Assembly: GCA_015655035.1 (NCBI GenBank)
Contig: JAATFS010000234.1
Location: 1-8,211, forward strand
DNA from: Lysobacterales bacterium
Lineage (GTDB): Bacteria > Pseudomonadota > Gammaproteobacteria > Xanthomonadales > Xanthomonadaceae
Length of the DNA: 8,211 nucleotides
Reading direction: 5' to 3'
The translations under genes were made by a program, and so were the position numbers. The notes under the pieces were generated by a model. The model was not told the origin of the DNA. It saw nothing but the letters and a program-made list of their open reading frames with translations, and ran no database searches. Positions 1-6,554 of this stretch are shown piece after piece; the first letter of the stretch is position 1; each line of letters starts with the position of its first letter.

Positions 1-427
1 CACCTGGCGTGGCGTGTTCAGGCAACTGGTCGCCGCCAGCCTGCTGGAAGTGGACAGCGAAGGCCACGGCGGGCTGCGCCTGACCGATGCCAGCCGCCAG
101 GTGCTCAAAGGCGATCGGCAGGTGATGTTGCGACGCGAGCCACCGGCCAGCCGTGAGCGCGGCGACCGCAGCAACCAGCCGCGCACAGGCGTTCCGGTGC
201 CGCCGCAGGACCTGGCGCTGTTCAATGCCTTGCGTGGCCTGCGCGCCGATCTGGCCAAGGAGCAGAACGTACCGGCCTTCGTGATCTTCCACGACAGCAC
301 CCTGCGCAACATCGCCGAACAGCGCCCCACCAGCGTTGGCGAGCTGTCGCGCGTCGGCGGCATCGGTGGCTCCAAGCTGGAGCGCTATGGCAAGCAGTTG
401 GTGGAAATCGTGCAAAGCCATGGCTGA
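1..427 (+). CDS. recQ: ATP-dependent DNA helicase RecQ, C-terminal part (5' end outside window)
   Basis: This is the C-terminal end of a RecQ-family DNA helicase, a 3'-5' unwinding enzyme of recombination and replication-fork repair. The reading frame is open from base 2 (it begins TWRGVFRQLV) and ends at TGA 425-427, so the first bases are not a true start. The first ~40 residues match the end of the RQC winged-helix region, with the typical 'RQLVAASLLEVD.EGHGGLRLT' pattern leading to 'LKGDRQV'. A polar linker rich in Arg, Ser and Pro follows. The last ~75 residues form an HRDC domain ('LALFNALRGLRADLAKEQ', 'PAFVIFHDSTLRNIAEQRP', 'GIGGSKLERYG'), which aids binding to structured DNA. The helicase core lies upstream and cannot be checked. 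The gene ends 195 nt before the pilus operon and appears to be an unrelated housekeeping neighbour. Confidence 0.93.
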   Translation, partial: TWRGVFRQLVAASLLEVDSEGHGGLRLTDASRQVLKGDRQVMLRREPPASRERGDRSNQPRTGVPVPPQDLALFNALRGLRADLAKEQNVPAFVIFHDSTLRNIAEQRPTSVGELSRVGGIGGSKLERYGKQLVEIVQSHG

Positions 428-499
428 ACGGCCCAGGAGATCGATCCCCGCTTCAGGGAAGCCCCCCACGCATTCAGCAAAAAATCTCAGCCCATCCGT

Positions 500-566
500 A
501 AAATTTCGATAAAATGTGATGCAGTCGTCGTGAAATTTGACATGCGCTTCACATCTTTCTACCCAT
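500..566 (+). promoter_or_regulatory. Probable promoter/operator region of the pilus operon
   Basis: The 195-nt gap between recQ and the first pilin gene is clearly AT-richer in its middle than the flanking genes. It contains TAAAAT (510-515, one mismatch to a -10 box) without a good -35. It also contains an exact TTGACA -35 hexamer (537-542), but the sequence at the right spacing for a -10 (560-565, TACCCA) is poor. A 7-bp inverted repeat, AAATTTC (501-507) and GAAATTT (532-538), with a 24-nt spacer brackets the TAAAAT and overlaps the TTGACA, as an operator might. The location and base composition support a promoter; the exact boxes are uncertain. A weak -10 beside a perfect -35 would fit an activator-dependent promoter, but that is inference. 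Confidence 0.4.
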
Positions 567-607
567 CATTGGCTCACCGCATCGCAGTCATCCGCGGTTC
601 ACACGCC

Positions 608-616
608 AAGGAAGAG
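608..616 (+). promoter_or_regulatory. Ribosome binding site of first pilin gene
   Basis: AAGGAAGAG lies 6 nt before ATG 623. It is a good purine-rich Shine-Dalgarno sequence. The second and third pilin genes lack a properly spaced one, which fits strong independent initiation of the first pilin and coupled translation of the next two. Confidence 0.6.
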
Positions 617-622
617 TAGCCA

Positions 623-1195
623 ATGAGTACTGTGTCCCGTATTTCCCGTTCCCCCCTGCTCGCCGCCACCTTCGGCGCTGTGTTGCTTGCCGGTAGCTAT
701 GCTTCCGTCGCGCACGCTGAAGGCACCCTCACAGGTGAGATCGGCGTGTCGCTGATCATAGGCGATGGCTGTACCGTCTCCAATGGCAGCGCTGCCGCCG
801 GCAGCAACCAATGGGGCACCCTGGATTTCGGTGAATATCCCGACCTCACCTCGGTGATCGATGGCCAGGTCGTGGGCGAGGATGGCAGCAATGCCATTTC
901 CATCACCTGCAGCACCGGCCTCAGCCCCACCCTGACGATCGACGGCGGCCTGTACGACAATGGCACCCTTCGCAATGTGTCCAGCGACAACGGCACATCG
1001 CTGGTGGCCTATCGCCTTTATTCCGACGCCGCCCGCAGCACCGAGGTGGTGGTGGATGCCCCGATCTCGCTCGTCGCCGACGGCACCGCGCTGGAGCTGC
1101 CGCTGTATGGCCGCATCCTGCCGGCCGACCAGGCCAGCACGGCCCCAGCCGCCGGTACCTATAGCGATACGCTCGTCGCCACGCTCGCCTGGTAA
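623..1195 (+). CDS. Csu-type pilin, spore coat protein U domain (likely major subunit)
   Basis: This is a 190-residue secreted pilin of the spore coat protein U (SCPU) family, the subunit type of archaic chaperone-usher pili. Residues 1-32 are a Sec signal peptide with a basic start, a hydrophobic core and the cleavage site AHA|EG. The mature N-terminus (33-49, including 'GEIGVSLIIGDG') has the alternating hydrophobic pattern of a donor strand, which would complete the fold of the next subunit. Cys50 and Cys96 are placed to form the family's conserved disulfide. The family motif WGTLDFG (64-70) follows the first Cys, and the protein ends in the usual alternating strand (YSDTLVATLAW) that the chaperone binds. 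As the first operon gene, with the best ribosome binding site, it probably encodes the main shaft subunit (CsuA/B equivalent). The role is inferred from order; the family is clear. Confidence 0.88.
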   Translation: MSTVSRISRSPLLAATFGAVLLAGSYASVAHAEGTLTGEIGVSLIIGDGCTVSNGSAAAGSNQWGTLDFGEYPDLTSVIDGQVVGEDGSNAISITCSTGLSPTLTIDGGLYDNGTLRNVSSDNGTSLVAYRLYSDAARSTEVVVDAPISLVADGTALELPLYGRILPADQASTAPAAGTYSDTLVATLAW

Positions 1196-1201
1196 CCGGC
1201 A

Positions 1202-1732
1202 ATGAAGCTGCCAGGCGCCGTCGCCGGACGGCTCCTCGCAGGTGTCGCACTCGTTCTACTGCTCCCCTGGGTAAACGTACACGGCCAATCCGCCACGCTA
1301 GCCCTGACCGCCACCGTCCAGCCCGCATGCCAGTCCAGCGCCGCCTCCGGCAGCACCGGACTGGACTTCGGCACCCTGGATTTCGGTGAACACGGCTCGC
1401 TGGACAATGCCATCAGCGTCACCAGTGCGGAGCAGGCCGGTTCGATCGGCATCACCTGTGTTTCCGGCCAGAGCTACGCCATTACTCTCGATGGGGGAGG
1501 GAGTGGCGATCCCAACAATCGCACACTGACGGGAGAGACCAGTGGAGCGCATGTCTTCTACAACCTTTACACCAGCGCCGCGCATGACACTGTGTGGGAC
1601 GACAGCACCGGGGTAACCGCTGTCGCCGACGGCAACCTTCATTGGCACGTGGTCTACGGCCTGGTTCCCGCGCAAGCGACACCGGCTGCGGACACCTATA
1701 CCGACATCGTCAACGTCACCATCGACTGGTAG
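1202..1732 (+). CDS. Csu-type pilin, spore coat protein U domain (second, minor subunit)
   Basis: This is a 176-residue paralogue of the preceding pilin, corresponding in position to CsuA. Residues 1-28 are a signal peptide ('LLAGVALVLLLPWVNVHG', likely cleavage VHG|QS). The mature N-terminus (29-42, QSATLALTATVQPA) looks like a donor strand. Cys43 and Cys86 form the expected disulfide pair, and DFGTLDFGEH (55-64) carries the family motif. The C-terminus (YTDIVNVTIDW) is the usual chaperone-binding edge strand. The gene starts 6 nt after the previous stop and has no clear Shine-Dalgarno, so its translation is probably coupled to the first pilin. A 21-nt stretch around the TLDFGE codons is identical to that gene, suggesting duplication or local conversion. 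Minor or adaptor subunit status is inferred from position. Confidence 0.86.
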   Translation: MKLPGAVAGRLLAGVALVLLLPWVNVHGQSATLALTATVQPACQSSAASGSTGLDFGTLDFGEHGSLDNAISVTSAEQAGSIGITCVSGQSYAITLDGGGSGDPNNRTLTGETSGAHVFYNLYTSAAHDTVWDDSTGVTAVADGNLHWHVVYGLVPAQATPAADTYTDIVNVTIDW

Positions 1733-1736
1733 GGAC

Positions 1737-2279
1737 ATGGATTCCCATTTCTATCTCCGGGCGCATCTGATGATCGCGCTGATGCTGGGCTGTGCGCGCA
1801 TATCCCTGGCCGCGACCGCGACGGATACGTTCGAGGTCAGCGCCACCGTCCAGAACGGCTGCGCATTCGGCAGCCAGAGCACCGGCACTGGCGTCACCGA
1901 CATGGGCACGCTGGACTTCGGCACGCTGGCCAGCGTCGGTAGCGCCATCGATGCCACCAGCAGTACCGGCGCCGGTTCGATCGTACTGACCTGTACACCC
2001 GGAATGACCGTCGCCATTGCGCTGGACTACGGTCGGAACGCCGGCAGCGCCAGCGCCCGCCATCTCGCTTCCGGCGACGAAACCCTGGCCTATCAGCTGT
2101 ACAAGGAGGCCAGTCACGGCACCGTCTGGGGCACTCAGGCCGACGGCCTGGCGATGAGCATCGCCAACTTCCCCGCATCGACCACCACCTACACCGTCTA
2201 TGCCCGGCTGTTCGCGGTCCAGACCCTGCCCAGCGCCGGGGTCTACAGCGACGTCGTCACCATCACCCTCAGCTATTGA
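1737..2279 (+). CDS. Csu-type pilin, spore coat protein U domain (third, minor subunit)
   Basis: This is a 180-residue SCPU-family pilin, corresponding in position to CsuB. The signal peptide spans about residues 1-25 ('LMIALMLGCARISLA'). It is followed by a donor-strand-like mature N-terminus (ATDTFEVSATVQNG), then Cys42 and Cys86 for the conserved disulfide. The motif MGTLDFGTL (56-64) and a terminal strand (YSDVVTITLSY) complete the pattern. The gene begins 4 nt after the previous stop. The only purine-rich run (AGGGA, 1731-1735) is too close to the ATG to be a normal ribosome binding site, which again suggests coupling. A later ATG at 1770 would leave a signal peptide with no charged N-terminus, so 1737 is preferred. 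A Cys at residue 19 sits inside the signal peptide but lacks a good lipobox. It is probably a minor subunit in or near the tip. Confidence 0.85.
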   Translation: MDSHFYLRAHLMIALMLGCARISLAATATDTFEVSATVQNGCAFGSQSTGTGVTDMGTLDFGTLASVGSAIDATSSTGAGSIVLTCTPGMTVAIALDYGRNAGSASARHLASGDETLAYQLYKEASHGTVWGTQADGLAMSIANFPASTTTYTVYARLFAVQTLPSAGVYSDVVTITLSY

Positions 2280-2285
2280 ATGCAC

Positions 2286-2292
2286 AAGGAGG
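2286..2292 (+). promoter_or_regulatory. Ribosome binding site that sets the chaperone start at 2298
   Basis: AAGGAGG, an essentially perfect Shine-Dalgarno sequence, ends 5 nt before ATG 2298. It lies inside the extra codons of the longer frame that would start at ATG 2280, so 2298 is the better start. The peptide beginning there (MPIPRSIVFP) is also a cleaner signal peptide. Confidence 0.8.
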
Positions 2293-2297
2293 TCTGC

Positions 2298-3080
2298 ATG
2301 CCTATACCTCGTTCCATCGTTTTTCCCTGCGCGCTTGCCTTGGCGCTGGCGTTGTTCCCGCCCGCGCCGGCGCGCGCCGCCAATGCGATGCTGCTGTGGC
2401 CGCTGTACCAGGTCATCGAAGCTGACCAGAGCGGTTCGGCGCTGTGGCTGGAGAACCGCAGCAAGGACGCCTCGCACGTACAGATCCGGGTCTATGCGTG
2501 GGACCAATCCGATTTCCAGGATCGCTACGTCGCCCAGCAGCAGGTCCTGGCCAGCCCGCCCTTCAGCACCATTGCCGCCGGTCAGCGACAACTGATCCGG
2601 TTGATGCGGCTTGCCCCGGTACCGCCCGGGGAAGAGCGCGCCTTCCGCATCATCATCGACGAAATCCAGCCGCAACAGGCGCCGGAGGGCAAGGACGGCA
2701 GCATCGGCCTGAAGTTCCAGATGCGCTATTCGGTGCCGTTGTTCCTCGATGGCGAGGGTATCTGGACCAAGCAGCAGGCACGCAAGCCCCGCTCGCCCGA
2801 TGCCGCCAGCCAGCCCGTGCTGGACTGGAAAATCGCGGAGGTCGACGGCCAACGCTACCTGGAGGTGAGCAACAGCGGCGTCGTGCATGCACGTCTCAGC
2901 AACGTCTACTGGGAAGCCGAAAGCGGCAAGCAACTGCAACTGGCCGCCGGCCTGCTCGGCTACGTGCTGGCAGGCAAGCAGATGCGCTGGCCGATCAAGA
3001 ATCTACCGGTCACCGAGCGGATGCCGCTGAAACTGCAACTGGCGGACGGGGTGTTGCCGACCGAGGTTAAGCATCGATGA
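2298..3080 (+). CDS. Periplasmic pilus assembly chaperone, PapD/CsuC family
   Basis: This 260-residue protein is the periplasmic chaperone of the pilus system. It would bind each unfolded pilin after Sec export, donate a strand to complete its Ig-like fold and deliver it to the usher. Residues 1-27 form a signal peptide (cleavage ARA|AN). The N-terminal PapD-like domain shows 'ALWLENRSKD..HVQIRVYAW' (49-69), 'STIAAGQRQLIRLMR' (90-104) and 'ERAFRIIIDEI' (113-123). It ends with the edge strand 'LKFQMRYSVPLFL' (138-150), whose alternating hydrophobics are the subunit-binding G1 strand. The C-terminal domain covers about 172-255 ('LDWKIAEVDGQRYLEVSNSG...RLSNVYWE'). A frame extension to ATG 2280 abuts the previous stop, but 2298 has the ribosome binding site. 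The stop overlaps the usher start as ATGA. The csuC-like assignment is confident by family and position. Confidence 0.9.
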   Translation: MPIPRSIVFPCALALALALFPPAPARAANAMLLWPLYQVIEADQSGSALWLENRSKDASHVQIRVYAWDQSDFQDRYVAQQQVLASPPFSTIAAGQRQLIRLMRLAPVPPGEERAFRIIIDEIQPQQAPEGKDGSIGLKFQMRYSVPLFLDGEGIWTKQQARKPRSPDAASQPVLDWKIAEVDGQRYLEVSNSGVVHARLSNVYWEAESGKQLQLAAGLLGYVLAGKQMRWPIKNLPVTERMPLKLQLADGVLPTEVKHR

Positions 3081-5488
3081 GGCAACGGTCGATCCGCATT
3101 GCGGCGCGGCGAGTATGGCTGTGCCGGTTGCTGGCGCTGGCGGCGGCAGGCCAGCCGCCAGCTGCGGCGCTGGCGGCCACGGCATCCGGCCTGCCCCCCC
3201 CGCCTCGCGAACCATTGAGCATCGACCAAGCCGACTATTACCTGGTCCTGGTGGTCAACGGCACGCTCGGCGATCGCCTGGTGCCGGTGACATGGCGAGC
3301 GCCGAGCTACTACGTGCAGGCGACCGACCTGCGCAGCGCGGGCCTGCCGCTACCCGCCGACCAGAGCGGTCTGCTGGCGGTGGACCGGATACCCGGGGTA
3401 AACGCGCAGTACGACGCGCCGACCCAGCAATTGCGCCTCACTGTCCCGACCGACTGGCTACCGTCGCAGAGCATGGACACCACACCGCTGCTGGCGCGCT
3501 ACCCGGCCGTCGGGAATACCGGCGCCCTGCTCAACTACGATCTGTACGCTGCCTCTTCCGATGATGACATGGGCTATGCCGCGCTCTGGTCGGAGCAGCG
3601 CGTCTTCGGCCGCTTCGGCGTGTTTGCCAACACTGGCGTGTATCGCCGCAATGCGCACGCCGAAGACCGCGACGGCTTTGCCACGGGTGACCTGCTCGAC
3701 GATGGCTACATCCGCTACGACAGCCGCTGGCGCTTCAACGACGAGGACCGCATGATCGCCTACCAGGCCGGCGACGTGGTCAGCGACTCGCTGAGCTGGA
3801 GCCGCTCGGTGCGTCTGGGCGGCATCCGTATCGGCCGCAACTTCGGCGTGCGCCCGGACCTGATCACCTACCCCACGTTGAACATCGACGGCAGCAACGA
3901 CCTGCCTTCCACCGTCGAACTGTTCGTCAATGGTTACAAGGCCAGCAGTGGCAACCTGCAGGCGGGCCCGTTCACCATCAACGACATCCCCCAGGTCAAT
4001 GGTGCCGGCGAAGCGACCGTGATCACCACCGACGCACTCGGCCGGCAAGTCTCCACCAGCGTTCCGTTCTACGTCGCCAACAGTCTGCTGCGTCCCGGCC
4101 TCACCGATTTCGACCTTTCGTTGGGACCACTGCGCCACGATTACGGCATACGCAACTTCAGCTACGGCAAGACCGCTTTCAGCGGCATCTATCGCATCGG
4201 CGTCACCCGCTGGCTAAGCCTGTCCACCCACGCCGAAACGGTATCGCAGCTGCGCCTGTTGGGCGGCGGCGCCGACCTTGCGGTCGGACGCTTCGGGGTG
4301 GCCAGCCTCGCCAGCAGCCATAGCCGCGATGCTGCCGATGAAGGCTGGCAGCATGTGGTTGGCTACAGCTACAACGCGCGCGCCATCGGCATCAACCTGC
4401 AACATACCTACCGCAGCAGCGGCTTCACTGATCTGAGCGCCTACGCCAACGACGTCGAGCTCGGCCGGCGCGCCACCCAGGCCACGGTGAGCTTCATGCC
4501 ATTCGACCAGGGCAACGTATCGGTGGGCTACTACGACCTGCGGACCTGGGATCAGGAACGCACCCGGCTGCTCAACCTGTCCTACAGCCGCACGCTGGTG
4601 CGCAACGTCAGCATGCACCTGTCAGTCAACCGCGCACTCGATGACGGCAGCTACAGCGCCTATGCACAACTGCTGATTCCGCTGGACAGCGATCGTGGCA
4701 TGGTCAGTGCATCGGTTCGCCGAAATCCCGCCGGCGCGCATACCGAACAGATCAATTGGAGCCGTAGCGCGCCTACCGCCGGCGGCCTGGGCTGGAACCT
4801 CGGTTACGCCACCACCGACGAGTATCGCCAGGCCAGCGCCACCTGGCTCGCGCGCGCGGTGCGGCTGCAAGGCGGCATCTATGGCGATGCCGATGCGCAG
4901 ACGCGCTGGGCCGACGTCAGCGGCGCGCTGGTCTGGATGGACGGCGAGACATTCGCGGCCAACCGCATTAGCGACGCCTTCGTGCTGGTCAGCACCGGCG
5001 GCTATGCCGGCGTCCCGATCCGCCACGAAAACCGCTTGCTCGGCAGCAGCAATCGTCATGGACACCTGCTGGTGCCGTCGGTCAGCTCCTACTATCCAGC
5101 CAAGTTCTCCATCGACGCACTGCAACTCGGCGTCGATGTCCGCGCCGACACGGTCGAACAACGCCTGGCCGTGCGTGAAGGCAGCGGCGCGGTATTGCGC
5201 TTCACCCTGTCGCCACTGGTCGGCGCCGTACTTGCGGCGCAGGCGCCAGATGGCCAGTGGTTGCCGCCGGGCCTGTCCGCCGAACACCTCGAAAGCGGGC
5301 AACACAGCTATACCGGATATGAAGGCCAGCTCTACTTCGACGAACTGGGCCAGAACAATCTCGACAACCACATCCGTATCCAGCTCGATCAAGAGCGCAG
5401 CTGCGTAGTGCAATTCGCGCTGCCGGCCGGTAGCAACGGCATCCAGCAGATCGGCCCACGCCCATGCCAGACAGAGCCTTCGCCATGA
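3077..5488 (+). CDS. Outer-membrane usher of archaic chaperone-usher pilus, CsuD family
   Basis: This 803-residue protein is the outer-membrane usher: a gated beta-barrel that receives chaperone-subunit complexes, catalyses donor-strand exchange and threads the pilus outward. A long signal peptide occupies about residues 1-34 (basic start, 'WLCRLLALAAAG', end near ALAA). A Pro-rich spacer leads to the N-terminal domain (about 47-140, 'YYLVLVVNGTLGDRLVPVTW'), which binds the chaperone. The barrel and plug follow. The usher signature is visible at 259-345 ('RPDLITYPTLNIDGSNDLP', 'VELFVNGYK', 'GPFTINDIPQVNGAGEATVITTDALGR', 'PFYVANSLLRPGL'). Short alternating strands continue to about 620, then C-terminal domains (from 'SDAFVLVSTGGYAGVPIRHENRLLG'), with Cys776 and Cys797 near the end. 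Length fits archaic ushers. It overlaps both neighbours by four bases. A run of eight C (3194-3201) lies in codons 40-42. Confidence 0.93.
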   Translation: MRQRSIRIAARRVWLCRLLALAAAGQPPAAALAATASGLPPPPREPLSIDQADYYLVLVVNGTLGDRLVPVTWRAPSYYVQATDLRSAGLPLPADQSGLLAVDRIPGVNAQYDAPTQQLRLTVPTDWLPSQSMDTTPLLARYPAVGNTGALLNYDLYAASSDDDMGYAALWSEQRVFGRFGVFANTGVYRRNAHAEDRDGFATGDLLDDGYIRYDSRWRFNDEDRMIAYQAGDVVSDSLSWSRSVRLGGIRIGRNFGVRPDLITYPTLNIDGSNDLPSTVELFVNGYKASSGNLQAGPFTINDIPQVNGAGEATVITTDALGRQVSTSVPFYVANSLLRPGLTDFDLSLGPLRHDYGIRNFSYGKTAFSGIYRIGVTRWLSLSTHAETVSQLRLLGGGADLAVGRFGVASLASSHSRDAADEGWQHVVGYSYNARAIGINLQHTYRSSGFTDLSAYANDVELGRRATQATVSFMPFDQGNVSVGYYDLRTWDQERTRLLNLSYSRTLVRNVSMHLSVNRALDDGSYSAYAQLLIPLDSDRGMVSASVRRNPAGAHTEQINWSRSAPTAGGLGWNLGYATTDEYRQASATWLARAVRLQGGIYGDADAQTRWADVSGALVWMDGETFAANRISDAFVLVSTGGYAGVPIRHENRLLGSSNRHGHLLVPSVSSYYPAKFSIDALQLGVDVRADTVEQRLAVREGSGAVLRFTLSPLVGAVLAAQAPDGQWLPPGLSAEHLESGQHSYTGYEGQLYFDELGQNNLDNHIRIQLDQERSCVVQFALPAGSNGIQQIGPRPCQTEPSP
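3194..3201 (+). repeat. C8 homopolymer in usher gene
   Basis: Eight consecutive C residues encode part of a Pro-Pro-Pro-Pro stretch directly after the usher signal peptide. In this copy the frame is intact. Gain or loss of one base would truncate the usher very early. Confidence 0.9.
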
Positions 5489-6429
5489 TCATCAGAATTG
5501 TCGTGCTGCTGGCGCTCGTACTGTGCGCAGGCCCTGCGTGGGCGCAATGCACCACCACCTCCGGCGCGGCCAGCTTCGGCCAGGTCGACTCCATCACCCT
5601 CAACCAGACCCGCCAAAGCACGCAGGCCTCCAGCGGCTTCACCTGCACCGGCTCCACGCTGTCGCTCATCACCACCAACTACATCACCGTGACCTTGAGC
5701 TCCAGCACCAACGCCAGCGGCGTCCAGCCACGTCTGTACAACGCCAGCGCGGGCGCCTATGTCCCCTACACCGTGTACCGGGACGCGAGCTTCGCCAACG
5801 CTCTCCCAATCGGTAACAGCTACCAATGGAGTATCACGTCATTGCTGGGCCTGCTCGGCTTGTTCAACAGCAGCGCAGGCACCCTGCCGCTTTACCTGGC
5901 CACCTCCACCGGCACCAACGTCCCCGCCGGCGTCTACACCGATACCCTGAACCTGACCTGGAACTATTCCATCTGCTGGGTCGGCGCCATCGTTTGCATC
6001 TCGCGAGAACAAGGCACCACCACCAACGCGATTCCGGTGACGTTGGTGGTCGCCAACATCTGCGTGGTGGTAGACGCCCCGGACGTGAATTTCGGCACTG
6101 CCGCACTGCCGTCGGCATTCTCCAGCGTAAGCGGCAACCTGCAGGTTCGCTGCACCCTGCAGGCCGCCTATAGCGTCGACCTTTCCAGCAGCAACAGCAG
6201 CGCCGAATGGCGCGGGATGCGCGGCGCGGACACCGGCAACTCGGCCTACACCCTCCAATACCGCATTTCCCGGCAAGGCGGCACCGCCTGGACCCAGGAC
6301 AACGACCTCAGCGGCACCGGGTCGGGCGTGGCCCAGGCCATTCCCTACACCGCCGCCGTCAACCCCAGTCAAAGCACCGTACCGGCGGGCCGCTACCGCG
6401 ACGTCGTGACAGTGACCGTAACCTACTGA
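5485..6429 (+). CDS. Two-domain pilus tip adhesin, CsuE-like (SCPU domains)
   Basis: This 314-residue protein is the likely tip adhesin. The signal peptide is residues 1-20 (AWA|QC). The mature chain begins almost directly at Cys22, without the donor-strand extension of the three pilins, as expected for a subunit that caps the fibre. The N-terminal domain (about 22-160) has Cys22/Cys54, ends in a strand 'YTDTLNLTWNYS', and contains the hydrophobic stretch TSLLGLLGLF (118-127). A hinge with Cys164 and Cys171 (SICWVGAIVCISRE) leads to the C-terminal pilin domain (about 183-314). This domain carries 'NAIPVTLVVANIC', 'VNFGTAALP', Cys193/Cys223 and the terminal strand RYRDVVTVTVTY. The frame could also start at ATG 5464, but ATG 5485 overlaps the usher stop as ATGA, mirroring the previous junction, and gives a better signal peptide. 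In Acinetobacter CsuE, hydrophobic loops at the tip bind surfaces. The same role here is inference. Confidence 0.88.
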   Translation: MIIRIVVLLALVLCAGPAWAQCTTTSGAASFGQVDSITLNQTRQSTQASSGFTCTGSTLSLITTNYITVTLSSSTNASGVQPRLYNASAGAYVPYTVYRDASFANALPIGNSYQWSITSLLGLLGLFNSSAGTLPLYLATSTGTNVPAGVYTDTLNLTWNYSICWVGAIVCISREQGTTTNAIPVTLVVANICVVVDAPDVNFGTAALPSAFSSVSGNLQVRCTLQAAYSVDLSSSNSSAEWRGMRGADTGNSAYTLQYRISRQGGTAWTQDNDLSGTGSGVAQAIPYTAAVNPSQSTVPAGRYRDVVTVTVTY

Positions 6430-6463
6430 AGACGACAACGTGCGACACACGGCGATACCCCAG

Positions 6464-6477
6464 GCGCGACAGCGCGC
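6464..6477 (+). other. Short hairpin after pilus operon, not a typical terminator
   Basis: GCGCG-ACAG-CGCGC can fold into a 5-bp all-GC stem with a 4-nt loop, 34 nt after the tip adhesin stop. No T tract follows (ATTCAAAC), so it is not a standard intrinsic terminator. It could stabilise the 3' end of the operon mRNA or be chance. No other terminator is visible in the 125-nt gap 6430-6554. Confidence 0.3.
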
Positions 6478-6554
6478 ATTCAAACGAAAACTGCTAGCGT
6501 CGCTGCATCCGGGCCGGTGCTCGTACCTGCTCACCCTTATTGCAGAGCCTTACG

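Noticed and set aside
450..462. GCTTC-AGG-GAAGC hairpin after recQ as a terminator
   Set aside because: The stem has 5 bp with a 3-nt loop, and CCCCCACG follows rather than a T tract. It is not convincing as an intrinsic terminator.
515..553. CRP/Clp-like half sites TGTGA (515-519) and TCACA (549-553), plus GTGAA/TTCAC arms (530-552)
   Set aside because: The spacing (29 nt and 13 nt) is wrong for a TGTGA-N6-TCACA site, so they are probably chance.
1791..1796. Possible lipoprotein signal (Cys19) in the third pilin
   Set aside because: The residues before Cys19 (M-L-G) do not make a good lipobox and the hydrophobic core before it is short. Cleavage after ISLA, followed by a normal donor strand, explains the sequence better.
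1716..2939. 407-codon open frame on the - strand across the third pilin and the chaperone
   Set aside because: It lies antisense to two clear signal-peptide genes and has no recognisable domain, with composition dominated by Gly, Ala, Asp and Val. This is a typical antisense shadow in GC-rich DNA.
3458..4138. 226-codon open frame on the - strand inside the usher
   Set aside because: It is antisense to the conserved usher signature region, with a low-complexity Ala/Val/Asp-rich product. It is a shadow frame. The same applies to the - strand frames at 4622-5413 and 5839-6534.
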